From a virus: a stretch of 64,000 nucleotides of DNA. The translations under genes were made by a program, and so were the position numbers. Below are positions 57,417-63,735 of the stretch, piece by piece (position 1 is the first letter of the stretch; each line of letters starts with the position of its first letter). The DNA is taken from the IMG/VR virus record IMGVR_UViG_3300045284_000214, positions 1-64,000 of that record, one strand, 5' to 3'. The notes under the pieces were generated by a model, which ran no database searches, was not told the origin of the DNA, and saw only the letters and a list, made by a program, of their open reading frames with translations.

Positions 57417-58061
57417 CTAGCCTTTCTTGAAAGTTTGCCCGCACGAAATATGCGTAGCCTCAAACGTGTCAGACGATACGCGTACCTTGCACCCGCACCC
57501 GCAGACATACAGACGCAAGCGGGAACCACTACCTTTACCACGCGATGTGCCGCCGCGCGTACCAATCCCCGCGCCACATGGGCGAGGTGCAGCTCCGCCA
57601 GCCATATTGCCCAAGGCTGTTACGGGTTGCCCCTCGGTAGGCTTAGGGAGGGCAGCTATGGCTGTTCTGAGATCGGGCGCAAACATGGCGAGCCGGTATT
57701 CCGTCCCCGCCGCCTTGATGCTACGCAAACCTAGGGCAGCACATGCGGCGTGCCATGGCTTCTTGTGGCCCGCTGCAAAGCCAGCTGCCACGTGGCCTAG
57801 TTCGTGAACCACGGTCCCGGCGATCTGGACCCATGATTCCTGGTTAAAGGCGCTAATCTCCACAAAGGGAACCGGCTGATCCTTATCCCCGTTGCGCTTC
57901 CATTTAGAGAAATAAGTAACGCCGCGAACGCCGCTTTCGCCCGCGCCATACACAAGCTTGATGGAATCGAGTTGGGATCGGATATCACCGGCCGGGATGC
58001 GAGCAATGGCGAGGGCAGCAACGGCGCTCACAAAGGATTCATGGGTGACAATGGCTGGCAT
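57417..58061 (-). CDS. SprT-like zinc metalloprotease domain protein
   Basis: HELGH at residues 86-90 inside AGTVVHELGHVAAGFAAGHK is the Zn-peptidase signature used by SprT/Spartan-type proteins, with a later SprT-type C-terminal zinc ribbon (YVCGCGCKVRVSSDTFE) supplying cysteines. In cells, Spartan proteases cut DNA-protein crosslinks. A phage version might remove host proteins bound to DNA. It lacks a membrane anchor. 214 residues, normal size for SprT domain proteins. Confidence 0.8.
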   Translation of the reverse strand: MPAIVTHESFVSAVAALAIARIPAGDIRSQLDSIKLVYGAGESGVRGVTYFSKWKRNGDKDQPVPFVEISAFNQESWVQIAGTVVHELGHVAAGFAAGHKKPWHAACAALGLRSIKAAGTEYRLAMFAPDLRTAIAALPKPTEGQPVTALGNMAGGAAPRPCGAGIGTRGGTSRGKGSGSRLRLYVCGCGCKVRVSSDTFEATHISCGQTFKKG

Positions 58062-58065
58062 GGGA

Positions 58066-58404
58066 TCAATACCCCATAGCTTCGGCGCTATGGTCGCGCT
58101 GATGTTCCTCGCTCGTTTGCCAAGCGGGGAAAGTCACGCCCATATCGGGATCGACATATCCGCTGGCGAGTTGATCGACATGGCAAACGGTCAGGCCGCT
58201 GTGTTGCATTCTGCCATCGCAGTCACGGGCATCGCTATCCCATTCGCACGTGACCGTTTTGCCGTCGAATGAATAGGTAAGGACTGTCCAGCTATAGCCC
58301 TCATCGGTGGGTCCACCATAGGAATGAGAAAGGGTTTGACCGGCAGTGATCTTGAGTTTGACGATATCGCCGTTGTGGTCGGTCCAGAAACGAGCTTGTG
58401 CCAT
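58066..58404 (-). CDS. beta-rich hypothetical protein, 112 aa
   Basis: Extended beta pattern (FWTDHNGDIVKLKITAGQTL; YSWTVLTYSFDGKTVTCEWD) with Cys pairs (DARDCDGRM, GLTVCHVD). Starts with an AAAGG-type site. It may be a carbohydrate- or nucleic-acid-binding beta domain, but no named family is recognised. Confidence 0.55.
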   Translation of the reverse strand: MAQARFWTDHNGDIVKLKITAGQTLSHSYGGPTDEGYSWTVLTYSFDGKTVTCEWDSDARDCDGRMQHSGLTVCHVDQLASGYVDPDMGVTFPAWQTSEEHQRDHSAEAMGY

Positions 58405-58444
58405 AGCTAAGGCCTTTCATTTGGTGATAGTAGAGGATTAGTGA

Positions 58445-58660
58445 TTAAGCCAAATACTGCTCAACATAGGCGCGGGCGTCATCAGTCAGACGACCTGCTT
58501 TGAGCATAAGGCGCGCCATTGATTGGTCTAATCCAGCGTTTTTGCCCTTGGCGCGAGCCTTGCAGGCAGCCAGATCAGCCTTGACCATATCGAATGACCG
58601 CATCGGGATACCCCTCCTTGCAGCCTCTGTATGAAGCCATTGTATCGTTGTTTGTGCCAT
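58445..58660 (-). CDS. small helical protein, 71 aa
   Basis: Start at 58660 has AAAGGA with proper spacing; the in-frame ATG at 58669 is too close to it. MAQTTIQWLHTEAARRGIPM, then VKADLAACKARAKGKNAGLD and a C-terminal helix LTDDARAYVEQYL. Basic middle part suggests nucleic-acid contact. Function unknown. Confidence 0.6.
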   Translation of the reverse strand: MAQTTIQWLHTEAARRGIPMRSFDMVKADLAACKARAKGKNAGLDQSMARLMLKAGRLTDDARAYVEQYLA

Positions 58661-58686
58661 GACGTGCATTCCTTTCGGTTTAGGGG

Positions 58687-58923
58687 TTAGACGGTTTCAA
58701 TTTTGGTGACTGTGCAAGCATGATCGTTGAACAGGCCATTAATCGCCCGTTCTGCGGTGCTGTAATTCTTGCCACAGCCAAGATTTGATGGGCCATGGTC
58801 AATATCATCAGCATAGAATGTTTCATCATAATCCTGCGAGACCTTGACCGGCTTGCGGTCGAAGCAATAGGCCGGATGGGGATGGGTTGCGGTGACATAA
58901 TAAACGGTGCGGGATCGGGGCAT
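58687..58923 (-). CDS. small protein, 78 aa
   Basis: ATG at 58923 (MPRSRTVYYVTATHPHPAYC) with GAAAGG upstream. Contains DYDETFYADDIDHGPSNLG and CGKNYSTAERAINGLFNDH; beta strands then helix. No family recognised. First translated gene of the leftward block. Confidence 0.55.
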   Translation of the reverse strand: MPRSRTVYYVTATHPHPAYCFDRKPVKVSQDYDETFYADDIDHGPSNLGCGKNYSTAERAINGLFNDHACTVTKIETV

Positions 58924-59125
58924 TTGAGACCTTTCTTTTGGACGGAATACGGGCGGTTTGAGTGTTAGATCACTATTAGCTAACAGCATCAATCATTATC
59001 AGCGCTTAAACGATGAAAGGGCTAACTTTGGAAGATTATTCTCTCTTAACAATCTGGCATGGTTTATGCTACGCGCGCGCTAGTCCTCCGGCGCAAAATA
59101 CCGTGGTATCGAAGGGAACAATCTG

Positions 59126-59548
59126 CTAGGGTTTGAGCGCGTGATTTGCGGCGTCATCAGCTGCTTTCGCCTTCCGCGCTTTCGCTCCGGACAGGTGAGT
59201 TGACGGGTTCCGCTCCGGGCGTTTTGCGTGCTCCAATTCTGCCAGGACGGCAGCACCACTTTCAAGCCGGTTCCGGATAGTGGCGATCAGGATCAGTCTG
59301 ACACGTTCTGGCATTTCCCTTCGACCACTAAGCCAATGTTTCAGGCTGCCCACTGAGCACGTCAGCATAACCGTTAGAGAGGCATACAGACCGGGACTAT
59401 GGTCAAGGTAAGGGAAGAGCCAAACTACAGCCCGCCGCATCACGGGCCAGCGCAGGGGCTTAGGGGCTACGTTGGCAAGCTTGCGGCGTTGGTAGAGAAT
59501 ATGGCCCGCTTGCCTCTCGCGCTCGCGCTGGCGCGCATTTGGCTGCAC
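59126..59548 (-). CDS. putative HTH DNA-binding regulator, 140 aa
   Basis: GTG start with AAGGG 9 bases upstream. The segment TCSVGSLKHWLSGRREMPER (about residues 64-83) has the S-x-x-x-L-x-x-W-L-S-G-R turn of HTH repressors, then a long helix (VRLILIATIRNRLESGAAVL). N-terminal basic region (RERERQAGHILYQRRKLAN). A dyad GCTTTAGTGCTAAAGC (59593-59608) lies just upstream and is a plausible operator. A second switch-like locus. Confidence 0.6.
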   Translation of the reverse strand: MQPNARQRERERQAGHILYQRRKLANVAPKPLRWPVMRRAVVWLFPYLDHSPGLYASLTVMLTCSVGSLKHWLSGRREMPERVRLILIATIRNRLESGAAVLAELEHAKRPERNPSTHLSGAKARKAKAADDAANHALKP

Positions 59549-59592
59549 CGCGTTATCCCTTTATTCCGCTAACAGCTATCGCTTTGCTCAAT

Positions 59593-59608
59593 GCTTTAGT
59601 GCTAAAGC
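59593..59608. promoter_or_regulatory. inverted repeat GCTTTAGTGCTAAAGC
   Basis: Near-perfect 16-base palindrome (7-base arms) 45 bases upstream of the regulator gene (leftward) in a gap that also contains CGCTGT...ACAGCG (around 59615-59650). Probable operator. Confidence 0.45.
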
Positions 59609-59665
59609 CCGTCACGCTGTTACAACGCCCCTGTCGATAGCGTCACAGCGTATGGGCCTTGGGCT

Positions 59666-59860
59666 GTGACTAGGCTGGCAGCATGGCATAGGGCGTTTAA
59701 ACGCGCAAGGCAGATGGACCGCGTGGAAGTGTTTTTATCGGTACTAGCCCGGACACGCTCCCCAAAAATAATTAGCCATGGCCCCTCCCTCCAGCCTGAC
59801 CTCCCTGCCTATGTGGCTTGTAGGCTCCTCTGGAGCCGTCTACGACGATTTGATCGATGA
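59666..59860 (+). CDS. possible truncated paralogue of HNH gene N-terminus
   Basis: GTG start; first ~25 residues (MTRLAAWHRAFKRARQMDRV) match the spacing of the next gene's MSKDRLKEWHRAWLAHRIDR: W-H-R-A and M/I-D-R-x-E. After that the peptide has no HNH motif. It contains the CGTTTAAACG palindrome at 59694-59703 (Ala-Phe-Lys-Arg), so a regulatory function may also apply. Low-confidence gene. Confidence 0.35.
   Translation: MTRLAAWHRAFKRARQMDRVEVFLSVLARTRSPKIISHGPSLQPDLPAYVACRLLWSRLRRFDR
59694..59703. promoter_or_regulatory. CGTTTAAACG site
   Basis: Perfect palindrome, inside a doubtful ORF (59666-59860), upstream of the HNH gene at 59948. Confidence 0.4.
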
Positions 59861-59947
59861 TGTCGGCTGACCGACGCCATTAAGTGCTTGATTTAGACGA
59901 CAGGAATTCTATTATTGTTAAGCCGCCACGAGCAAATTGAGGACTGA

Positions 59948-60289
59948 ATGTCAAAAGATCGCTTGAAGGAATGGCACCGGGCATGGCTGGCCCACAGGAT
60001 AGACCGCACCGAGGATTGGCTGCTGGCCATGATGGACCAGGGGTTCCATATCCATCACATCGATGAAGACCGGAAGAACAACCACCCGTCGAACCTGATA
60101 CTGATCGAGGGTGGCGACCATATGCGGCTTCATGGCATGGGCTATGTCCGTGTTGGCTGGAGGCTCAAGAAGCCGAAATACCGGGTGAAAGCCATCACCG
60201 TCCGGACAGGGCCAAAGCCACTACCCAACAACCCGAGCATGATGGACAGCATCCCGCCAAAGGACTTCGCCTCTCTTTTCGTGTCTTGA
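59948..60289 (+). CDS. HNH endonuclease-like protein
   Basis: HNH core: HIHHIDEDRKNNHPSNLILI (residues 34-53) with H36/H37, Asn48 (HPSNL) and the third HNH residue in GGDHMRLHG (H58). Basic C-terminus (KKPKYRVKAITVRTGPKPLP). 113 aa, a typical free-standing phage HNH nuclease, perhaps working with RusA or packaging. It is followed at once by a strong promoter (60286). Confidence 0.75.
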   Translation: MSKDRLKEWHRAWLAHRIDRTEDWLLAMMDQGFHIHHIDEDRKNNHPSNLILIEGGDHMRLHGMGYVRVGWRLKKPKYRVKAITVRTGPKPLPNNPSMMDSIPPKDFASLFVS

Positions 60290-60314
60290 CCCCGCCCTCT
60301 CCCTGCTGTATATT
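60286..60314 (+). promoter_or_regulatory. promoter TTGACC-N17-TATATT
   Basis: Clear -35 TTGACC (60286) and -10 TATATT (60309) with 17-base spacing, overlapping the last codon of the HNH gene; fits alphaproteobacterial consensus CTTGAC-N17-CTATAT. Drives the small-gene operon at 60338. Confidence 0.75.
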
Positions 60315-60337
60315 GCTCCTCAACAACAGGAGTTCCC

Positions 60338-60574
60338 ATGGCTGACATGCTGACGGAGATCGAATACCTGCGCCGGAGGGTGGAATTGCTGCAGAGGCTC
60401 CGGGATTGCGCCCTGAGCATCAATGACGGCATGGAGCGATCAAAACCAGGAGACTGCTTCACCTACGAGGGCGGAATGAATGCCGTGGAATGCTTTCGTG
60501 ACCTTGAAGCGCAGATTGTCTCATTCGATTATCACCACAAACCACCTCGGGAACCACGCTGGAGGGCTGCCTGA
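60338..60574 (+). CDS. small helical protein, 78 aa
   Basis: ACAGGAG ribosome site. MADMLTEIEYLRRRVELLQR is a helix with heptad pattern (coiled coil), then FTYEGGMNAVECFRDLEAQI. Probably a DNA-associated early protein. First gene downstream of promoter 60286. Overlaps the next ATG by one base. Confidence 0.6.
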   Translation: MADMLTEIEYLRRRVELLQRLRDCALSINDGMERSKPGDCFTYEGGMNAVECFRDLEAQIVSFDYHHKPPREPRWRAA

Positions 60575-60768
60575 TGGCCAAGCTGACACGGGACGAACTC
60601 ATCGAGCGGGTGGCTGATGCCATCAAGCTTTTCGAAGGATATACCTGTCGGGAGGTAGCCAAGGTCGCCATCGAGACCTACGAGGAACTGACGACTGCCG
60701 ACGCCTATGGAACCGAAGCCCGCAACAGGCTGCTGCGGGGGCTTCATGGTGGCGTGGGCGGCAAATGA
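60574..60768 (+). CDS. small protein, 64 aa
   Basis: MAKLTRDELIERVADAIKLF, then YTCREVAKVAIETYEELTTA; short helical protein with basic C-terminus RNRLLRGLHGGVGGK. ATGA-overlap with the HTH gene after it. Function unknown. Confidence 0.55.
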   Translation: MAKLTRDELIERVADAIKLFEGYTCREVAKVAIETYEELTTADAYGTEARNRLLRGLHGGVGGK

Positions 60769-60974
60769 AGGTCGGTGAGCTGATTGCTGTCGCAAGAGAA
60801 TGCAAAGGATGGACTTTGCGCGATCTCGAAAAGCGCACGGGCATTACGAACGCGCTACTCTCACAAATCGAGACCGGACATATCAGATCGCCCAGTTGGC
60901 GGAATGTCGTTAAGATAGCTAGGGCGCTAAATCTAAAGCTGGACCGCTTAGCGGCATGCGAGGAAGAGAAATGA
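60765..60974 (+). CDS. XRE-family HTH protein, 69 aa
   Basis: MKVGELIAVARECKGWTLRD, then LEKRTGITNALLSQIETGHI (the HTH, about residues 21-40), then RSPSWRNVVKIARALNLKLD. Typical XRE (SinR/cI-like) DNA-binding fold. ATGA overlaps on both sides. Third HTH regulator in the window; it may control the early operon. Confidence 0.8.
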   Translation: MKVGELIAVARECKGWTLRDLEKRTGITNALLSQIETGHIRSPSWRNVVKIARALNLKLDRLAACEEEK

Positions 60975-61213
60975 AGGTTTTTGGAGCCGATGAAGTCGTA
61001 ACTCTCGACAAATACCAGCGAGAAGGGCGAATGCATCCATTTACCTGTACCAATCGTGGCGACGGCAACCATCGGGATATGGGCGGTGATCTGGGTGCCT
61101 TAATCCCGACCGTGCGCGGCTGGATATGCCCATTTTGCGATTACACCCAGAATTGGGCTCACGGCTTCATGAAGCAGCCATTACCTGATGAAACATTAAA
61201 GGAGCCCACATGA
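60971..61213 (+). CDS. CxHxC/zinc-ribbon phage protein, 80 aa
   Basis: ATG overlaps the HTH stop. The pattern MHPFTCTNRGDGNHRDMGGD and GWICPFCDYTQNWAHGFMKQ is a small zinc-binding fold (C-x-n-H and CPFC-D-Y-x-Q-x-W-A-H). I have seen this in alphaproteobacterial phage and prophage genes. It may be a DNA- or transcription-linked protein. No function assigned. Confidence 0.65.
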   Translation: MKVFGADEVVTLDKYQREGRMHPFTCTNRGDGNHRDMGGDLGALIPTVRGWICPFCDYTQNWAHGFMKQPLPDETLKEPT

Positions 61214-61440
61214 GCCGCGATCCCGATGGCAAGACCCACTGCTGCGAACAATGCCGCAAGGTGACTGATCTGTTCTACAACGATGATCAGGATGCCTGCC
61301 TCTGTGAGACCTGCATCGACAATGCCAATGAGGCGGCTTACCAGCGCCAGCAGGAAGCCGATCTGGAGAGTCCACCGGAATCATCCCGCGAGACACAGCT
61401 GCGGACCTGGGATGAGCATCAGCGACTACACAGGCGGTAA
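61210..61440 (+). CDS. Cys-rich protein, 76 aa
   Basis: ATGA overlap with the previous gene. THCCEQCRKVTDLFYNDDQD then ACLCETCIDNANEAAYQRQQ holds five or six cysteines in a zinc-finger layout. The C-terminus is acidic and disordered. Probably a small metal-binding regulator similar in style to the leftward micro-ribbons. Family not recognised. Confidence 0.6.
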   Translation: MSRDPDGKTHCCEQCRKVTDLFYNDDQDACLCETCIDNANEAAYQRQQEADLESPPESSRETQLRTWDEHQRLHRR

Positions 61441-61441
61441 C

Positions 61442-61771
61442 ATGGCTCTCCACTTCACCGTACCGCTCTATCCAGCTGTCACCGGCCTTCAAAGCCCCTC
61501 AGAGTGGCCGGAGATCGATGCCAAGACCGTGGAACAGTTCAATGCATGGTTGCGGCACGAGATACAGGCCGAGATCAAGCGTCGGGCTTCGGTACCAGAC
61601 GATGCCTCGGAATCCATGTCGGGGTCCTATGGCGATGAAATATGGTTCGCCCACATGCGAGCGGCGGCCATCCTGGAGATGGTGAAGCTGGCCAGAGCCA
61701 ACCGTGGCAAGTCTATTTCCGTCGATCTCTATGGTGGATTGGGTTATCGTGGCGGGATGAGGCTGGGATGA
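61442..61771 (+). CDS. hypothetical protein, 109 aa
   Basis: ATG at 61442, the usual 'AGGCGG' site upstream; an ATG at 61412 is possible. Contains LHFTVPLYPAVTGLQSPSEW, then EQFNAWLRHEIQAEIKRRAS, a long charged helix and GLGYRGGMRLG at the end. The stop overlaps the next ATG (ATGA). Function unknown. Confidence 0.55.
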   Translation: MALHFTVPLYPAVTGLQSPSEWPEIDAKTVEQFNAWLRHEIQAEIKRRASVPDDASESMSGSYGDEIWFAHMRAAAILEMVKLARANRGKSISVDLYGGLGYRGGMRLG

Positions 61772-61887
61772 CCGACAAGGAACTGGAAGCAAGGCTGAGG
61801 GCATTGCTGGACCTTGACGCGCTGCTGCAGTTCGAGCGTGAGACGGTCAAGGCCGCTATCGAGCGATTGAGGAAAAAGGCGCAATGA
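61768..61887 (+). CDS. small coiled-coil peptide, 39 aa
   Basis: Coupled by ATGA overlap. MTDKELEARLRALLDLDALL, then QFERETVKAAIERLRKKAQ, one continuous amphipathic helix. Probably a dimeric helical protein. Ends 14 bases before the next promoter. Confidence 0.55.
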   Translation: MTDKELEARLRALLDLDALLQFERETVKAAIERLRKKAQ

Positions 61888-61900
61888 ACTAACATTTCCC

Positions 61901-61929
61901 TTTACAGGCACCCCTCCATGGTGTATATC
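61901..61929 (+). promoter_or_regulatory. promoter TTTACA-N17-TATATC
   Basis: TTTACA (61901) and TATATC (61924), spacing 17. Preceded by CCC and followed by GGC, a context shared with the promoter at 63684 (CCCTTTACAGGC). Drives the gene at 61952. Confidence 0.7.
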
Positions 61930-61951
61930 CACGCATAACAAGGGGAACCCC

Positions 61952-62044
61952 ATGCCAGACCTCATTTTCGACATCCTGATGCTGATTGCTGCGGTCATTG
62001 CCCTTGGTGGTGCCATCATTATGGCGTGGAACAGGATTTTTTGA
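61952..62044 (+). CDS. single-TM micro-peptide, 30 aa
   Basis: MPDLIFDILMLIAAVIALGG then AIIMAWNRIF: one hydrophobic helix with an Arg near the C-terminus. AGGGGA ribosome site, its own promoter at 61901, and a TGATGA overlap with the next gene make it real. Confidence 0.6.
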   Translation: MPDLIFDILMLIAAVIALGGAIIMAWNRIF

Positions 62045-62421
62045 TGAGCAACCGCCAGATAGAGCAGAACGAGGCCATCATCCTGATAAGGAAGCTGGAA
62101 GACCGCGTTGTGAGGTTGGAAGCGGCACTGCGATCATGCCATACCGTTCTTCTTGGGCGTGGAGTTGATCCAGACAGCCGCATTATTGGCATAATCAATA
62201 CCGCCCTCGCACCGGAGGGGGCGGAAGAATGGAAGCCACCGCTTGGGCCAAGTGCAGGACCATTACTGGACCGTATCGAGAAGCTGGAAAGAGCGTTGCT
62301 GGACATAACTGATTGCTACACTCTGCGGTTTGGTGGGAATGTAACTGCGCTGAAGCCAGACCTTGGAATCAGTAAGCCTTTCGATATTGCTCTTGCCGCT
62401 CTTGCATCGGGACAGGAATGA
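62044..62421 (+). CDS. helical protein, 125 aa
   Basis: Overlaps the micro-peptide stop. MSNRQIEQNEAIILIRKLED, then VRLEAALRSCHTVLLGRGVD, LLDRIEKLERALLDITDCYT; charged coiled-coil-like. No membrane segment. ATGA overlap with the next gene. Function unknown. Confidence 0.55.
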   Translation: MSNRQIEQNEAIILIRKLEDRVVRLEAALRSCHTVLLGRGVDPDSRIIGIINTALAPEGAEEWKPPLGPSAGPLLDRIEKLERALLDITDCYTLRFGGNVTALKPDLGISKPFDIALAALASGQE

Positions 62422-62843
62422 AATCTGTCAATGACCTTCTCATCGAAATCAATGCTGCATCACGCCGAACACGAGACGCAGCATTGCTAGCCCTTCTTTC
62501 GGACCTCAAGGAATTCCTGGAAAGCAAACCCCCAGCCCATCAGGAAAAGCCCATCCTTGAACCGAGAGAAGGGCGACCTAAGCGACCGCGCCGTGCCAGA
62601 GGGAAGATGCCCGAGCGCGAAGCCCAGATTCGCAAGAACAAATACATGAAGCGGTACATGAAAGAGCGTCGTCACAAACAGAAGGAAGCCAGACTTGCCA
62701 GCCCCCCATCGCATTCTGATCGAGATTGTAGTCAGGTCTCACATGCCGGAAGGTCTTCCGAACCTGCTGACGCTGACAAGGCCTTGGCCCAAGCAGAGGC
62801 GCATACCCAAAGCCAAGGCAAGCCGCCGTGGGAAGACGAGTAA
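62418..62843 (+). CDS. basic protein, 141 aa
   Basis: ATGA overlap. MKSVNDLLIEINAASRRTRD, then a Lys/Arg-rich stretch around residues 53-92 (RPKRPRRARGKMPEREAQIR; KNKYMKRYMKERRHKQKEAR), then a disordered end. Nucleic-acid-binding is likely. Overlaps the next gene by about 100 bases in another frame. Confidence 0.55.
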   Translation: MKSVNDLLIEINAASRRTRDAALLALLSDLKEFLESKPPAHQEKPILEPREGRPKRPRRARGKMPEREAQIRKNKYMKRYMKERRHKQKEARLASPPSHSDRDCSQVSHAGRSSEPADADKALAQAEAHTQSQGKPPWEDE

Positions 62844-62952
62844 GGCCAAGGCCTCCACCAAGGCGGAGAGAGCTTTCCTGAAGAAGCGGATTTATCAGCG
62901 TATTTTTATGAGGAAATATCGCGCCCGCAAGAAGAAGGAAGCCAAAGCGTGA
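62743..62952 (+). CDS. small basic protein, 69 aa
   Basis: ATG at 62743 is assumed; a TTG at 62695 with GAAGGA upstream would extend it. The C-terminus AFLKKRIYQRIFMRKYRARK echoes the KNKYMKRYMKERRHK stretch of the preceding gene, so the two may be duplicated. Real extent uncertain because of the overlap. Confidence 0.45.
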   Translation: MPEGLPNLLTLTRPWPKQRRIPKAKASRRGKTSKAKASTKAERAFLKKRIYQRIFMRKYRARKKKEAKA

Positions 62953-63239
62953 GCCTCATTGACCTGTCGATCAAAATAGCCATTGCCATCATCGGCATCA
63001 GCATCGGGTTCTCACTGGTGTCCTACGCGCTTGCCGAAGACTGCCCCAAGGGTGCCTCGTCCTGCAAGGTCGTGGTCATGACCCCTGAGGAGATCGCAAC
63101 CCTGATCCAGCCCGGCGGCGTCTTCGACCAGTCCACTTGGGCTAACCGAAGTGGCATGACCTCCATTGTCGAGGCATGGAAGAAGAAAATCGAGACTTCA
63201 CCCAATGGTACGGTGAAGGCGGATGAGCCGAAGCAATGA
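62949..63239 (+). CDS. small membrane-anchored or secreted protein, 96 aa
   Basis: GTG start (ATG-type overlap with the previous stop). SLIDLSIKIAIAIIGISIGF then SLVSYALAEDCPKGASSCKV: a membrane helix followed by a possible signal cleavage after ALA, and a Cys pair. The rest is Ala/Thr/Pro-rich. Function unknown. Confidence 0.55.
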   Translation: MSLIDLSIKIAIAIIGISIGFSLVSYALAEDCPKGASSCKVVVMTPEEIATLIQPGGVFDQSTWANRSGMTSIVEAWKKKIETSPNGTVKADEPKQ

Positions 63240-63703
63240 ACACACCGAGAGTAGAGCGTAAACAGGTCTCATTCTGGAACGATGAAAACAAGGAGACAGC
63301 GCGCCGTATGTATTTAGACGAGGACAAGTCATCCTCAATAGTCGGGGCCTATCTGGGTGTAACCAGGAACTCCGTGATAGGCATCATCAACCGAATGGGA
63401 CTGAAGAAGGACAAGAAGGTCGTGGTCAAGGGACCAAAGAGAGAGCGCAAGAAGTATGTACGGGCAAGGACCGCTGCCGACAGGGTAGAGCGCCGGGCTG
63501 AAGGGCCTGCGCCTGTGCTGATCCACGGTGAAGCCATCCCGCCTCTACTGAACTCCGTGCTGGACCTGACCTATTGGAGCTGCAACTATCCATACGGAGC
63601 CCACAGCTTCCAGTTCTGCGGCAGGCCGAAGGTTCGCGGCGCATTTTGCAGACAGCATGCAACGATTTGTTATCAGGACCCCCTTTACAGGCGTGTTAGT
63701 TGA
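63236..63703 (+). CDS. GcrA-family cell-cycle regulator homologue
   Basis: Two hallmark parts of the alphaproteobacterial GcrA family are visible: an N-terminal HTH-like YLGVTRNSVIGIINRMGLKK (about residues 38-57) preceded by FWNDENKETARRMYL, and a C-terminal Cys/His part CNYPYGAHSFQFCGRPKVRG with CRQHATICYQ. GcrA binds sigma-70 RNA polymerase and CcrM-methylated promoters. A phage copy may redirect host transcription. 155 aa, close to family size. ATGA overlap with the previous gene. Confidence 0.8.
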   Translation: MNTPRVERKQVSFWNDENKETARRMYLDEDKSSSIVGAYLGVTRNSVIGIINRMGLKKDKKVVVKGPKRERKKYVRARTAADRVERRAEGPAPVLIHGEAIPPLLNSVLDLTYWSCNYPYGAHSFQFCGRPKVRGAFCRQHATICYQDPLYRRVS

Positions 63704-63712
63704 TGTTAGATT
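63684..63712 (+). promoter_or_regulatory. promoter TTTACA-N17-TAGATT
   Basis: TTTACA (63684) and TAGATT (63707), same CCCTTTACAGGC context as at 61898. It overlaps the end of the GcrA gene and would drive the gene at 63736. Confidence 0.65.
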
Positions 63713-63735
63713 AACAACGACCTGAGAGGTGGCCC

